DNA of 64,000 nucleotides from Actinocorallia sp. API 0066 (GTDB lineage: Bacteria > Actinomycetota > Actinomycetes > Streptosporangiales > Streptosporangiaceae): contig NZ_JAJLQY010000013.1 of the NCBI RefSeq assembly GCF_020991275.1, forward strand, positions 62,001 to 126,000, given 5' to 3'. The position numbers were made by a program, and so were the translations under genes. The notes under the pieces were generated by a model. It was not told where the DNA came from. It searched no databases and worked only from the letters and a program-made list of their open reading frames with translations. Position 1 is the first letter of the stretch, and each line of letters begins with the position of its first letter. Shown here piece by piece: positions 18,997 to 28,626 of the stretch.

Positions 18997-20265
18997 ATGG
19001 ACGGTGTGCGGGCGGCGCTGTATCTGGACTTCGACAACGTGTTCTCCGGGCTGTTCAAGCTCGATCCACGGGCGGCGCTGCGGTTCGCGCGCGATCCGGG
19101 CGGGTGGTTGGGGCGGTTGCCGTCGGCGGCGGGAGGTGGACGGCGGAGATGGCTGATCCTGCGGTGCTACCTGAACCCGGGCGGATCCGTCCCCGGACAT
19201 GACGCGGCGGGCGAACCGGTGCGGCTGTACTTCTCGAAGTTCCGGGCGCCGTTCGTCAGGGCCGGGTTCGAGGTCGTCGACTGCCCGCCGTACAACGCGA
19301 CGAAGAACGGGGCGGACATCCGGATCGTCATCGACGCGCTCGACGCCCTGCACTCCGGCACCGGCTACGAGGAGTTCGTCATCGCCTCGGGCGACTCCGA
19401 CATGGCGCCGCTGCTGCAACGGCTGCGGCGGGCGGACCGGCGGACGATGGTCGTCTCGCCCGCGAACGCCGCCGAGGGGTTCACCGCGATCGCCGACCTC
19501 TCGCTCGGCAGCCAGCAGTTCCTCGCCCTCCTTGAGGACGACATCGCCGACTACGACGACCCGGACGCCGCCGAGGCCGCCGAGTTCGAGACGGGGCCGC
19601 CGCTCGACGGCGCGGCCTCCCCGGACCGGCGCGCGGCGTTCCGCGCGCTCGTCGCCGCCGCCTACGCCGAGGCGACCGGGCCGCTCAACCTGGCGACGCT
19701 CGCGCACCGGGCCCGCGCGGAACTCGGTGACTCCGCACAGGTCGCCGACTGGTTCGGCGCCGGTAGCTTCCGGCGCGCCGTACAGAGCCTCGACCTGCCG
19801 CATCTGCGGATCTCGCACAACGCGCTCTGGGACGAGTCCCGGCACTCCGCGCCCGCCGCGCCCGGCGCCCAGGCCGTCGCGCTGCCCGAGCCCGTCGAGC
19901 GGCTCGCCGAGGCGCAGTCGCTGCCCCGGATCCCGGCCGCCTGGTGGCCGCAGATCTACGCCGCGCTCGCCGAGTACGCCGCCACCCGCTCCTTCAACCT
20001 CACCGAGTGCACCAGCTGGACCCGCGACCTGCTCCGCGAGCGCGGCTACGCCGTCAGCCGCAACGTCGTGGGCTTCGTCGTCCACGGCACCGCCTGGGGC
20101 GGCCGCTCCCTCGCCGTCTCCCCACCCCCGAACGCCGCCGAGATCGCCGCCGCCTTCACCACCAACATCCTCACCCAGTCCACCAAACTCGACACTCCCC
20201 TCACCGACGAAGAAACCCACATCCTCCGCACCTGGCTCAACCCTCAAGAACCGCCACCCCCCTGA
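18997..20265 (+). CDS. NYN (LabA/PIN-like) domain protein with OST-HTH/LOTUS-like repeats
   Basis: 422 residues from the ATG at 18997, preceded by GGGAGG. Residues about 1-180 form a NYN/PIN-like nuclease domain: AALYLDFDNVFSG (first catalytic Asp pair), NGADIRIVIDALDAL, and VIASGDSDMAPLLQRLR (final Asp pair). These acidic residues suggest metal-dependent RNase activity. Two later segments (about 208-280 and 305-385) look like winged OST-HTH/LOTUS RNA-binding modules. The gene is 208 bases upstream of the TerB-ATPase-helicase operon on the same strand and may belong to the same defence block. Cellular target unknown. Confidence 0.75.
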   Translation: MDGVRAALYLDFDNVFSGLFKLDPRAALRFARDPGGWLGRLPSAAGGGRRRWLILRCYLNPGGSVPGHDAAGEPVRLYFSKFRAPFVRAGFEVVDCPPYNATKNGADIRIVIDALDALHSGTGYEEFVIASGDSDMAPLLQRLRRADRRTMVVSPANAAEGFTAIADLSLGSQQFLALLEDDIADYDDPDAAEAAEFETGPPLDGAASPDRRAAFRALVAAAYAEATGPLNLATLAHRARAELGDSAQVADWFGAGSFRRAVQSLDLPHLRISHNALWDESRHSAPAAPGAQAVALPEPVERLAEAQSLPRIPAAWWPQIYAALAEYAATRSFNLTECTSWTRDLLRERGYAVSRNVVGFVVHGTAWGGRSLAVSPPPNAAEIAAAFTTNILTQSTKLDTPLTDEETHILRTWLNPQEPPPP

Positions 20266-20473
20266 ACCGCTCACCTGCCTCGCCCGCATCCTCGCCGCCG
20301 AAGCGCATCTCTCGTATGCCCCGACACCGACCGGCCTCACCTGACCCTTCGGTGACATCGCCGCTCCGTTCGGTGACACGACCCTGTCCACCAAGAAGAT
20401 CGTTCGTCTCGGTATGGCGACGGAAACGCCGAAGCGCGAGCGCCGGGACGGGCGGTGACCGGATGATCGACGC

Positions 20474-22558
20474 ATGGTGCATCCTCGGGCGGCCAGGGTC
20501 AGCTGGACGGTGACGCCGCATCCGGTGGACGTCGCCGGATACCGGGTCCCGGGCGAGATGCTCTACTGGGGCCAGGACCTCGCCGACGCATCGGGCAGGG
20601 CCGTCGAGCCCGCCCTGGTGGACCCGTGGCTCCCGGTGGACTGGCGCGATCCCGACTGGCACGGCGAGACCCTCCCCTACTGGCCGTCCTACAGCGAGCT
20701 GGCTCCCCGGGCCAGAGCCGCCTACCTCGCCTGGCTCGCCTCCGGACGCGCCCACCCGGCCGCGCCGATCGGGTACGTCTTCCTGTTCTTCTACGGCCTG
20801 GAGCGCAGGCTCCTGCACGACCTCCTCAGGACGCCCGACGCGTTCGCCGCCGAACTCTCCGTCATCGCGCGCGAGATAGACAGACTGCTGGCCATCTACG
20901 GCGGCAACGCGTCCTTCGACCGCTACGCGCGCGCCTTCCGGCAGACGCTCCTGCTGCTGCACCTGTCCCGGTTCGACCTGACCGTCTCCGCGCCGCCCGC
21001 GCCCGACCCCGTGCACGTCCCGGCAGCGCTGCGCCTCGGCCTCAGCGGCTTCGCGACGGCGAAGCTCCCGGTTCCGGCGCCTTGGGCGCTGGCCTGGGTC
21101 CGGTCCAGGATCGACCATGCGCCGCGCACCCCGGCGACCCGCTGCGCCACCGAGTTGGACGCGCTGTTCGCCGTCCGCTACCGCGAGCGGTTCGGCGACG
21201 GCCTCGTCCTGCGGCCGCGTGCCAAGGACCTCAAGGCCGAGTACCACCCTGCGAGCCCCGGCTTTCGTTTGACGCTCACGATCCCGCTTCCCGGCCGGCC
21301 GGATGTCTTCGACCACGCCGTCCCGCTACGCAAGATCACTACGCTGGTCGAGGAGTGCACCGACGCGCTCGACCCCTACAGCAGGTTCCTCGGCCGCAAC
21401 CCCGACGGGCAGGGCTCGGTGTCGGCCGTGGCGCTGCTGCCCGCCGACCTCGCCCACGACGGTCACGGTGAGGCCGCCGACCTGCTCTCCTGGGCCTCCT
21501 CCTATCTCGGCGGGATGTCGATGGTGACGGTCCCGGCCGAGCAGCTCGTAAGCCACCTCGCGAAGGCACGGGCGGGAGAGCAGCCCGCGAAGAAGGACCT
21601 TGTGGACGTCGCCCGCGTCCTGGACCGCGCGGGCGTCGGCATGGAGCCCGACCCCAGGATGGGCGGCCCCGTCCAGCCGACGGGCAGGATCGTCCTCTTC
21701 CGCGCCGAAGGGCCACCGCTCACCGCGCCCTCCGAGCCCTACCGGTCGGCCACCCTCCTGCTGCACCTGGGCACCGCCATGAGCGCCGCCGACGGGTCCG
21801 TCTCCGTCGAGGAGAAGGCACTCCTGGTCGGCCACCTGGAGAAGGCACTCGACCTCTCACCGGGCGAACGGACCCGGCTGCGCGCCCACCTACGCTGGCT
21901 CCTGACGACGGAACCCAAGCTGACGGGCCTCACCAAGCGCGTCAGCGCGCTGGACGACGCCCAGAAGGAACGCGTCGCAGGGTTCCTCGCCGCCATCGCG
22001 GCCGCCGACGGGGTGATCGACCCCGCCGAGGTGAAGCTGCTCAAGCGGATCCGCAAGATGCTCGCGCTCGACCCCGAAGGCGTCCACGCGAGCCTGCACG
22101 CGGCCGCCGTCGCGCCGCCGCCCGCCGCCGAGCCCGTCCCGGTGCGGGCCGCCGAACCCGTCGTCACGCACCCGATCCCCGCGCAGGCACCGCCGGACGG
22201 CCCGATCCACCTCGACCCCGCGCTGCTCGAAGCGCGGCTCGCCGAGGCGGCGCAGGTCGCGGCGCTGCTCGGCTCGGTGTTCGGCGCCGACGAGGAGCCG
22301 CCCGCGCCGCCCGTCACGCCGCAGGAGCCGCCGCTCGCAGGGCTGGACGCCGCCCACTCGCACCTGCTGCGCGTCCTCGCCGGACGCGCGGAGATCTCCC
22401 GCGCCGACTGGGCGGCCCTCGCGGCCGAGGCGCGGGTCATGCCGGACGGGGCACTCGACCGCCTCAACGAAGCCGCTATCGAGCACACCGGCGAGCCCGT
22501 GGCCGAGGGCGACGACCCGATCGAGATCAACACGTACGCGATGGGAGAACTACTGTGA
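20474..22558 (+). CDS. sngA: TerB-N/TerB/TerB-C protein, Shango-type defence component A
   Basis: 694 residues. TerB-N (about 15-220) is recognisable from YWPSYSELAPRARAAYLAWL followed by IGYVFLFFYGLERRLL. A central TerB fold (about 425-545) has the acidic repeats SAADGSVSVEEK and AAADGVIDPAEVK. The C-terminus (about 580-694) matches TerB-C. The TerB-N/TerB/TerB-C protein, a P-loop ATPase and an Lhr-like helicase in this order is the architecture of the Shango anti-phage system. The exact molecular role of the TerB protein is not known. The ATG start lacks a strong ribosome site. Its stop overlaps the next gene's GTG (GTGA). Confidence 0.8.
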   Translation: MVHPRAARVSWTVTPHPVDVAGYRVPGEMLYWGQDLADASGRAVEPALVDPWLPVDWRDPDWHGETLPYWPSYSELAPRARAAYLAWLASGRAHPAAPIGYVFLFFYGLERRLLHDLLRTPDAFAAELSVIAREIDRLLAIYGGNASFDRYARAFRQTLLLLHLSRFDLTVSAPPAPDPVHVPAALRLGLSGFATAKLPVPAPWALAWVRSRIDHAPRTPATRCATELDALFAVRYRERFGDGLVLRPRAKDLKAEYHPASPGFRLTLTIPLPGRPDVFDHAVPLRKITTLVEECTDALDPYSRFLGRNPDGQGSVSAVALLPADLAHDGHGEAADLLSWASSYLGGMSMVTVPAEQLVSHLAKARAGEQPAKKDLVDVARVLDRAGVGMEPDPRMGGPVQPTGRIVLFRAEGPPLTAPSEPYRSATLLLHLGTAMSAADGSVSVEEKALLVGHLEKALDLSPGERTRLRAHLRWLLTTEPKLTGLTKRVSALDDAQKERVAGFLAAIAAADGVIDPAEVKLLKRIRKMLALDPEGVHASLHAAAVAPPPAAEPVPVRAAEPVVTHPIPAQAPPDGPIHLDPALLEARLAEAAQVAALLGSVFGADEEPPAPPVTPQEPPLAGLDAAHSHLLRVLAGRAEISRADWAALAAEARVMPDGALDRLNEAAIEHTGEPVAEGDDPIEINTYAMGELL

Positions 22559-23877
22559 GCACCCCCGCCAGGATCCGGCCGCGTGAGCGCGACGCGCTGC
22601 TCCAGTCGCTGCGGGCGGGCGTCGTACCACGGCTCGGCCAGCACCACGTGCAGGTCGGCCGGGTCGCCGAGATCCGGGCGCTGCTCGGCGACGTCGAGCG
22701 GATCGCCGACGGCGGCTCGGCCGTCCGCCTCGTCGTCGGCGAGTACGGCGCGGGCAAGACGTTCTTCCTGCACCTCGTGCGCGGCATCGCGATGGAGAAG
22801 CGCCTGGTCACCGCGCACGCCGACCTCAACCCCGACCGGCGGCTGCACGCGACGGGAGGGCAGGCGCGCGGCCTGTACGCCGAGCTGATGCGCAACCTCT
22901 CGACCCGCGCCAAGCCCGACGGCGGCGCGACGCAGAGCGTCGTCGAACGGTTCGTCTCGACGGCGCTGACCGAGGCCGGGACGGCGGGCGCCGACCCCGC
23001 GCGGGTCATCCAGGCGCGGCTCGCGGACCTCGCTGAGATGACGGGCGGCTACGACTTCGCCGAGGTCGTCGGCGCCTACTGGCGCGGCCACGACCTGGGC
23101 GACGAGCAGCTCAAGGCGTCGGCGGTGCGGTGGCTGCGCGGCGAGTACGGCACCAGGACCGAGGCACGGCAGGCGCTCGGCGTCCGGACGATCATCGACG
23201 ACGGCAACGTCTACGACCACCTGAAGCTCATGGCCCGGTTCGTCCGGCTCGCCGGGTTCGACGGGCTCCTCCTGTGTGTGGACGAGCTGGTCAACCTGTA
23301 CAAGCTGTCTTCCACCCAGGCCAGGAACTCCAACTACGAGCAGATCCTACGCATCCTCAACGACGTGCTCCAGGGATCGGCCGGCCACCTCGGGTTCGTC
23401 TTCGGCGGCACCCCCGAGACGCTCACCGACACCCGGCGCGGCCTGTACAGCTACGCGGCACTCCAATCGAGGCTCGCAGAGAACTCCTTCGCTGTGGACG
23501 GACTTGTCGATCTGTCCGGGCCCGTCATCCGGCTTACGTCGCTCACCCAGGAGGACCTGTACGTCCTGCTGATGAAGATCAGGGACGTGTACGCCTCCGG
23601 CGACCCCGCCGCCCACCTCGTCCCGGACGAGGCGCTGACGGCGTTCATGCGGCACTGTGCCGAGCGGATCGGCGACGCCTACTTCCGCACCCCGCGCAGC
23701 ACCATCAAGGCGTTCTGCGACCTCCTGGCGGTCCTGGAGCAGAACCCCGGCGCGGACTGGCGGGCGCTGCTCGGCGGCGTCGCCCTCGCCGCCGAGGCCA
23801 ACCCCGACCTCGCGCCGCTCGACGACGACCCCGACACGCGGGACAGCGATGACGACCTCGCCGGCTTCCGGCTCTGA
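22555..23877 (+). CDS. sngB: P-loop ATPase (BrxD/DUF2791-like), Shango-type component B
   Basis: 440 residues from a GTG overlapping the TerB gene's stop. Walker A is GEYGAGKT (about 62-69), Walker B LLLCVDEL (about 238-245) and a sensor-like GFVFGGTPETL follows; RGLYSYAALQSRLAENSF lies in the C-terminal ATPase half. The family is the DUF2791/BrxD-type ATPase that also pairs with Lhr-like helicases in some BREX loci. It probably couples ATP hydrolysis to DNA or complex remodelling during phage defence. The last 29 bases overlap the start of the helicase gene, so expression of all three genes is tightly coupled. Confidence 0.82.
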   Translation: MSTPARIRPRERDALLQSLRAGVVPRLGQHHVQVGRVAEIRALLGDVERIADGGSAVRLVVGEYGAGKTFFLHLVRGIAMEKRLVTAHADLNPDRRLHATGGQARGLYAELMRNLSTRAKPDGGATQSVVERFVSTALTEAGTAGADPARVIQARLADLAEMTGGYDFAEVVGAYWRGHDLGDEQLKASAVRWLRGEYGTRTEARQALGVRTIIDDGNVYDHLKLMARFVRLAGFDGLLLCVDELVNLYKLSSTQARNSNYEQILRILNDVLQGSAGHLGFVFGGTPETLTDTRRGLYSYAALQSRLAENSFAVDGLVDLSGPVIRLTSLTQEDLYVLLMKIRDVYASGDPAAHLVPDEALTAFMRHCAERIGDAYFRTPRSTIKAFCDLLAVLEQNPGADWRALLGGVALAAEANPDLAPLDDDPDTRDSDDDLAGFRL

Positions 23878-26045
23878 CCCGTCCCGCGCCTACGCGCTGC
23901 TCCACCCCGGCGTCCAGCGGTGGATCTGGGAGCAGGGCTGGACGGCGCTGCGCGACGCCCAGGAGGCCGCCGTCGCGCCCGTCCTCGCCTGCGACACCGA
24001 CGTGCTCGTCAGCGCCGCGACGGCGTCCGGCAAGACCGAAGCGGCGTTCCTCCCTATCTGTTCGGCGTTGGCCTCAGCGGAGCCCGCCCCTGGCATCGCC
24101 GCCCTGTATGTCGCACCTCTCAAGGCGTTGATCAACGACCAGGAGCAGCGCCTCGAAGAGCTGTGCAGGCGGCTCGACGTACCCGTCCACCCGTGGCACG
24201 GCGACGTGGCGGGCTCCCGTAAGGCGAAGGTGCTGGCGCGCCCGTCAGGGATCCTGCTGATCACACCGGAGTCCCTGGAGGCGCTGTTCGTGCTGCGCGG
24301 GCCGACGGTGCCCGCCCTGTTCGCGGGGCTGCGCCACGTCGTCATCGACGAGCTGCACTCCTTCCCCGGCACCGAGCGCGGCGCGCAGCTCCAAGTCGCT
24401 GCTGCACCGGATCGAGCTCGCGGTGCGGCGGCGGGTGCCCCGGATCGGACTGTCGGCGACGCTCGGCGACATGGCAGCCGCAGCGGAGTTCCTGCGGCCG
24501 CGCGGCGGGCCCGACGTGCACGTCATCACGTCCAAGGCCGAGGGGCAGGAGCTGCGGCTCCAGCTACGCGGCTACCTGAAGACCGACCCCTCACAGGCCG
24601 ATGAGGAGACCGCGCCCAGCGCCGTCGCCGACATCGCCGCTCATCTGTTCCGCACCCTGCGCGGCGCCGACAACCTCGTCTTCACCAACTCCAGGTCGAT
24701 GGTCGAGGAGCTGACCGACCGGCTGGCCCGGCTGAGCGCGCGGGAACGGGTGCCCGACGAGTTCGTGCCGCACCACGGCGCGCTCGCCAAACAGATCAGG
24801 GAGGAGGTCGAGGCGCGGCTGAAGGACAGGGCGCGGCCCGTCACCGCGATCTGCACCTCGACCCTGGAGATGGGCATCGACATCGGCTCGGTCGCGTCGG
24901 TCGCGCAGGTCGGCGCGCCCAACGCCGTCGCCGCGCTGCGCCAGCGCCTCGGCAGGGCCGGGCGGCGCGGCGGGCCCGCGATCCTGCGCGTGTACGTCAC
25001 CGAGGAGGAGGTGACGGGCGACACCGCGCCGCAGGAGCAGCTGCGGGAAGAGCTCGTGCAGACCATCGCCGCGGTGAACCTGCTGCTCGACCGCTGGTGC
25101 GAACCGCCTGAATCGGGCGGGCTGCACCTCTCGACCCTCATCCAGCAGGTGCTCTCGCTCATCGCCCAGCACGGCGGCGTCATGCCCGCCGACGCCTACC
25201 GGGCGCTGTGCGGGCAGGGGCCCTTCCACCACGTCTCCACGTCCATGTTCGGGACCCTCCTGCGGGACCTGGCTGCGGCCCGGCTCGTCCGTCAGGAGTC
25301 TGACGGCCTGCTGCTGCACGACGAGGAGGGCGAGCGGCTCGTCAACCATTACAGCTTCTTCGCCGCCTTCGACTCACCGGTGGAGTTCCGTCTGATCGGC
25401 GACGGCTCTCCGCTCGGCACGTACGCCCCGCTCGCGCCGCCCGTGCCCGGGATGTACCTGATCTTCGCGGGACGCCGCTGGCGGATCGTCGACGTCGACG
25501 AGCGGAGCCGGACGATCGAGCTGACCGCCGCGTCCGGGGGCCGTCCACCGGGCTTCGTCGGGACGGGCGCCCCCGTGCACGACAGGATCAGGCAGGAGAT
25601 GCGCGCGGTGTACACGAGCACGGATGTCCCCGTGTACCTCGACGCCACCGCCCAACGCCTGCTCGAAGAGGCCCGGAAGAACTTCCGGCTGCTACGCCTG
25701 CACCAGGACCCCGTCCTCACCTGGGGTTCCGGCACCGTGCTCTTCCCGTTCCGGGGCGACACCGTGATGACCACGCTCACCCTCGCCCTCCACCACGCGG
25801 GTCTCCCCTGTACACAGGAGGGCCTCGCCCTCACCCTCCCGAAGACCGAGCCGGACAAGGCACGCGCCCACCTTGCCGCCCTCGCCGGCACCCCGCCCCC
25901 CGACCCACTGGCGCTCGCCGCCCTGGCACCCGTCAAGACGATCGACCGCCACGACATCCACCTGCGCGACACCCTCGCCACCGCCGCCTACGCCGCCCGC
26001 CGCCTGGACCTCCCCGCCACCTGGAAAACCCTCCACACCTTCTGA
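23849..26045 (+). pseudogene. sngC: Lhr-like DEAD/DEAH helicase, Shango-type component C, frameshifted
   Basis: Starts at the ATG at 23849 inside the end of the ATPase gene. Before the break: AATASGKTEAA (motif I), YVAPLKALINDQ (Ia), TPESLEALF (Ib) and DELH (II). The original frame then degenerates. Dropping one A from CTCCAAGTCG (24389-24398) restores QLQSLLHRIELAVRRRV and continues into GLSATLGD (III), NLVFTNSRS (IV), STLEMGIDIGS (V) and QRLGRAGRRGG (VI), ending at 26045. Repaired length is 731 residues, complete for the family. As read, the product would stop at 24604 without motifs III-VI. The rest of the gene is undecayed, so this is a recent mutation, a phase-variable state or a sequencing error. 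Confidence 0.85.
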
Positions 26046-26150
26046 CCACCACCCAGCGGTGCCCTGCAAACCGTCCACCTCGTCATCCCGTCCATCCCCG
26101 GCAGCGGCTTCTCCGTGTCCGCGTGCGGGTTCCTCGGTAGGGTGCGGTCC

Positions 26151-26669
26151 ATGCTCGGAACACTCGACTGGACGCCCGCGACCGACCGCACCGACCTGCT
26201 CGCCCCGCCCACGGCGGCCGCCGTCGCCGCCGTCCCCGGCGCGTTCGCCGCCCCGATCGACCCCGAGCTCGCCGACACCGCCGCCTTCTGCGCCGAGTAC
26301 GACGTCCCGCTGGCCGCCAGCGCCAACTGCGTCATCGTGGCCGCCAAGCGCGCGGGCGAGGTCCGCTACGCCGCCTGCCTCGTCCTGGCCACCGACCGCG
26401 CCGACGTCAACGGCGTCATCCGCCGCGAACTCGACGCCCGCAAGGTCTCCTTCGCCCCCATGGCCGACGCCACCACGCTCACCTCCATGGAGTACGGCGG
26501 CATCACCCCCATCGGCCTCCCCGCCACCTGGCCCATCCTCGTGGACGCCGCCATCCCCGACACCCCCGAGGTCGTCATCGGCAGCGGCCTCCGCCGCTCC
26601 AAGATCCTCCTCCCCGGCAAGTCCCTCCTCACCCTCCCCAACGCCCAACCCCTCGCACTCACCCTCTGA
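26151..26669 (+). CDS. YbaK/EbsC-family aminoacyl-tRNA deacylase-like protein
   Basis: 172 residues from the ATG at 26151 (a GTG 36 bases upstream is possible). The pattern AASANCVIVAAKR, YAACLVLATDRADVNGVIRRELDARKVSFAPM, GITPIGLPATWPILVD and VVIGSGLRRSKILLPGKSLL follows the YbaK/ProX fold, in which a Lys near the centre (here within AAKRAG) helps hydrolyse mischarged tRNA. A housekeeping editing role is likely. It begins 105 bases after the helicase gene, on the same strand, but its family gives no reason to assign it to the defence operon. It ends with a C-rich coding segment. Confidence 0.8.
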   Translation: MLGTLDWTPATDRTDLLAPPTAAAVAAVPGAFAAPIDPELADTAAFCAEYDVPLAASANCVIVAAKRAGEVRYAACLVLATDRADVNGVIRRELDARKVSFAPMADATTLTSMEYGGITPIGLPATWPILVDAAIPDTPEVVIGSGLRRSKILLPGKSLLTLPNAQPLALTL

Positions 26670-27221
26670 CTCCCCACCGCCCGACCGCCTTCACTCGGCG
26701 CCCATCCGCCCACGCGATGCCCAGCCGCGCCCCCACCCCACACCGCCCAACCCAACCCAGCCCAGGCACCTGGGCCAGGTCACCACATAGCCCTCAATGC
26801 GGAAACCACTCTGCATATTGCCTATTAGCCACGAGATTCTTTTTACTTTATGTTCGCGACAAATACCGTATAGCGCTGTGGATAAAGGTCTGCGCGGTGT
26901 CAGGTGATGCATAGAGTGTGGTTCAGCGGCGTTTTCCCGGCGGCGAAATCGGCGGGACGCGGGTCGGGCGGCCAAGGATGCGGTGAGGTGAGGGTGCGGG
27001 AACGGGCGAAGGATGGCGCGCGGCGGAGTCGCGACCGGACATCCGATAGGGGGCCCGGGGCGGAGGTTTTTAGATGGGCTTCGGGGGGATTGTGCTTCGG
27101 CTATACGTGGGGGTGGGGAGGACTTCGGGACGGGGGTGCCGGTGAGCGACGGGATTGGGAGCGGGCGGGGGCTGGGTGAGCCGTGCCCGCGGGCGGGGTG
27201 CGACGGGGGGCCGGAGGGGCC
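26670..27221. other. Intergenic region with AT-rich island and hairpin
   Basis: 552 bases without a convincing gene. A hairpin (GCCCAGG / CCTGGGC, 26760-26775) may end YbaK transcription. From about 26800 to 26890 the sequence is unusually AT-rich for this genome (runs such as TTCTTTTTACTTTATG), the best promoter candidate for the histidine kinase. From about 27050 to 27220 it becomes G-rich, with several runs of four to six G on the plus strand. No tRNA-like or small-ORF signal was convincing. Confidence 0.6.
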
Positions 27222-28574
27222 GTGAACTGGTCGATCCGGACCCGGCTGACGGTGCTCGCCGCCACCGTGATGGCGCTGCTGTGCGTCGCCGGGTCGGCGC
27301 TGATCATGCTGCTGAACTACGGGCAGGCGGTCAACTACCGGACGGAGGCCGCCCAGTCCGTCGCGCTGAAGACCGTCCATCTGATCAAGCGGGCCGAACT
27401 GCCGCGCGTCATCCCGCGCGCGGTGGCGTCGCACGGGAAGATCCAGGTCGTCGACGCGCGGGAGCGGGTCACCGCCGGAACGGGCACGCTCGGCCAGGGG
27501 CCGCGGATCTCGTCGCTGATCCCGCCGCAGGACGACACCACGGCGACCGCCCAGCAGTGCCGGCTGCGCGGCCTCACCGGGTGCAACATCGTCGTGGTGT
27601 TCCGGGTGTACGAGCCGGACGGCGACTGGTACGTCTATTCGTTCGACGAGACGGTCCCCTGGTACATCAGCGACCTTTTCCTCGGCCAGCTCGCCGCCGC
27701 GACCGTCCTGCTCACCGCGCTGACCGCCCTCGGCACCGCCCTCGTCGTCGGCCGGGCGCTCCAGCCGGTCGAGCACATCCGGCGGGCGGCGAAGGAGATC
27801 GGCGAGTCCGTCGTGGACCGGCGCGTCATCGGCTGCCGGATCGCGCTTCCCCCGCACCACGACGAGCTGCGCGCCCTGGCCGTGACGGCCAACGAGATGC
27901 TCGACCGGATGGAGGCGTCGATCGTCAGGGAGCGCGAGTTCACGTCGAACGCCTCGCATGACCTGCGCAACCCGATCACCGCGATGCGGACCGAGATCGA
28001 CGAGGCGCTCATGTACCCGGACGAGACCGACTGGCCCGGCACGGCCGACCGGCTCGCCCTCAGCGTCGACAGGCTCCAGGACCTCGTGGAGGACCTGCTC
28101 GCGCTGAGCCGCCTGGATTCGGGGGCGCTCGGCGCGCGGGAGGATCTTGATCTCGCCGAGCTCGTCGAGGGTGAACTGGCGCAGCGCCCGCCCGACGTCC
28201 GGTTGGAGACCGATCTCCAACCCGTGACGATCCGCGGCGACCGCATCCATCTCGCCCGGCTCGTCACGAACCTCCTCGACAACGCCGCCCGGCACGCCTC
28301 CCGCCACATCGCCGTCCGCGTCTACCCCGACGGCCGCGACGCCGTCCTGGAGGTCGAGAACGACGGCGACACCATCCCCCCCGACATGCGCGAAACCGTC
28401 TTCGAACGCTTCACCCGCCTCGACGCCTCCCGCACCAAGGACAAGGGCGGCTCCGGCCTAGGCCTCTCCATCGTCCGCGAAGTCGCCCTAGCCCACCACG
28501 GCACCGCCACCGCCACGGCCCCCCAACCCACCCCCGGCACCCAAATAACCATCCGCCTCCCCCGAACCCCCTAA
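27222..28574 (+). CDS. Orphan sensor histidine kinase
   Basis: 450 residues from a GTG at 27222 with GGAGGGG upstream. One membrane helix is near the N-terminus (LTVLAATVMALLCVAGSALIM) and one at about 148-172 (LAAATVLLTALTALGTALVV), bracketing an extracellular sensor of about 110 residues with two Cys (CRLRGLTGC). HAMP follows, then the H-box SNASHDLRNPIT, N-box NLLDNAARH, and G-boxes including GGSGLGLSIV. It phosphorylates an unseen response regulator: none is adjacent on either side. DLRNP replaces the common ELRTP after the His, a mild oddity. Signal unknown. Confidence 0.9.
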   Translation: MNWSIRTRLTVLAATVMALLCVAGSALIMLLNYGQAVNYRTEAAQSVALKTVHLIKRAELPRVIPRAVASHGKIQVVDARERVTAGTGTLGQGPRISSLIPPQDDTTATAQQCRLRGLTGCNIVVVFRVYEPDGDWYVYSFDETVPWYISDLFLGQLAAATVLLTALTALGTALVVGRALQPVEHIRRAAKEIGESVVDRRVIGCRIALPPHHDELRALAVTANEMLDRMEASIVREREFTSNASHDLRNPITAMRTEIDEALMYPDETDWPGTADRLALSVDRLQDLVEDLLALSRLDSGALGAREDLDLAELVEGELAQRPPDVRLETDLQPVTIRGDRIHLARLVTNLLDNAARHASRHIAVRVYPDGRDAVLEVENDGDTIPPDMRETVFERFTRLDASRTKDKGGSGLGLSIVREVALAHHGTATATAPQPTPGTQITIRLPRTP

Positions 28575-28626
28575 CTGACGCCTGGGCAGAGGCCGCTTCG
28601 ACCTGAAGGTCTCTTGGGTTGGGGAT

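Noticed and set aside
24423-26045. The second helicase part as an independent gene
   Set aside because: It begins at motif III with no motif I or II; deleting a single A fuses it to the upstream part in perfect family order.
26151-26669. YbaK-like gene as fourth member of the defence operon
   Set aside because: It is a common housekeeping editing family and is separated by 105 bases rather than overlapping like the three defence genes.
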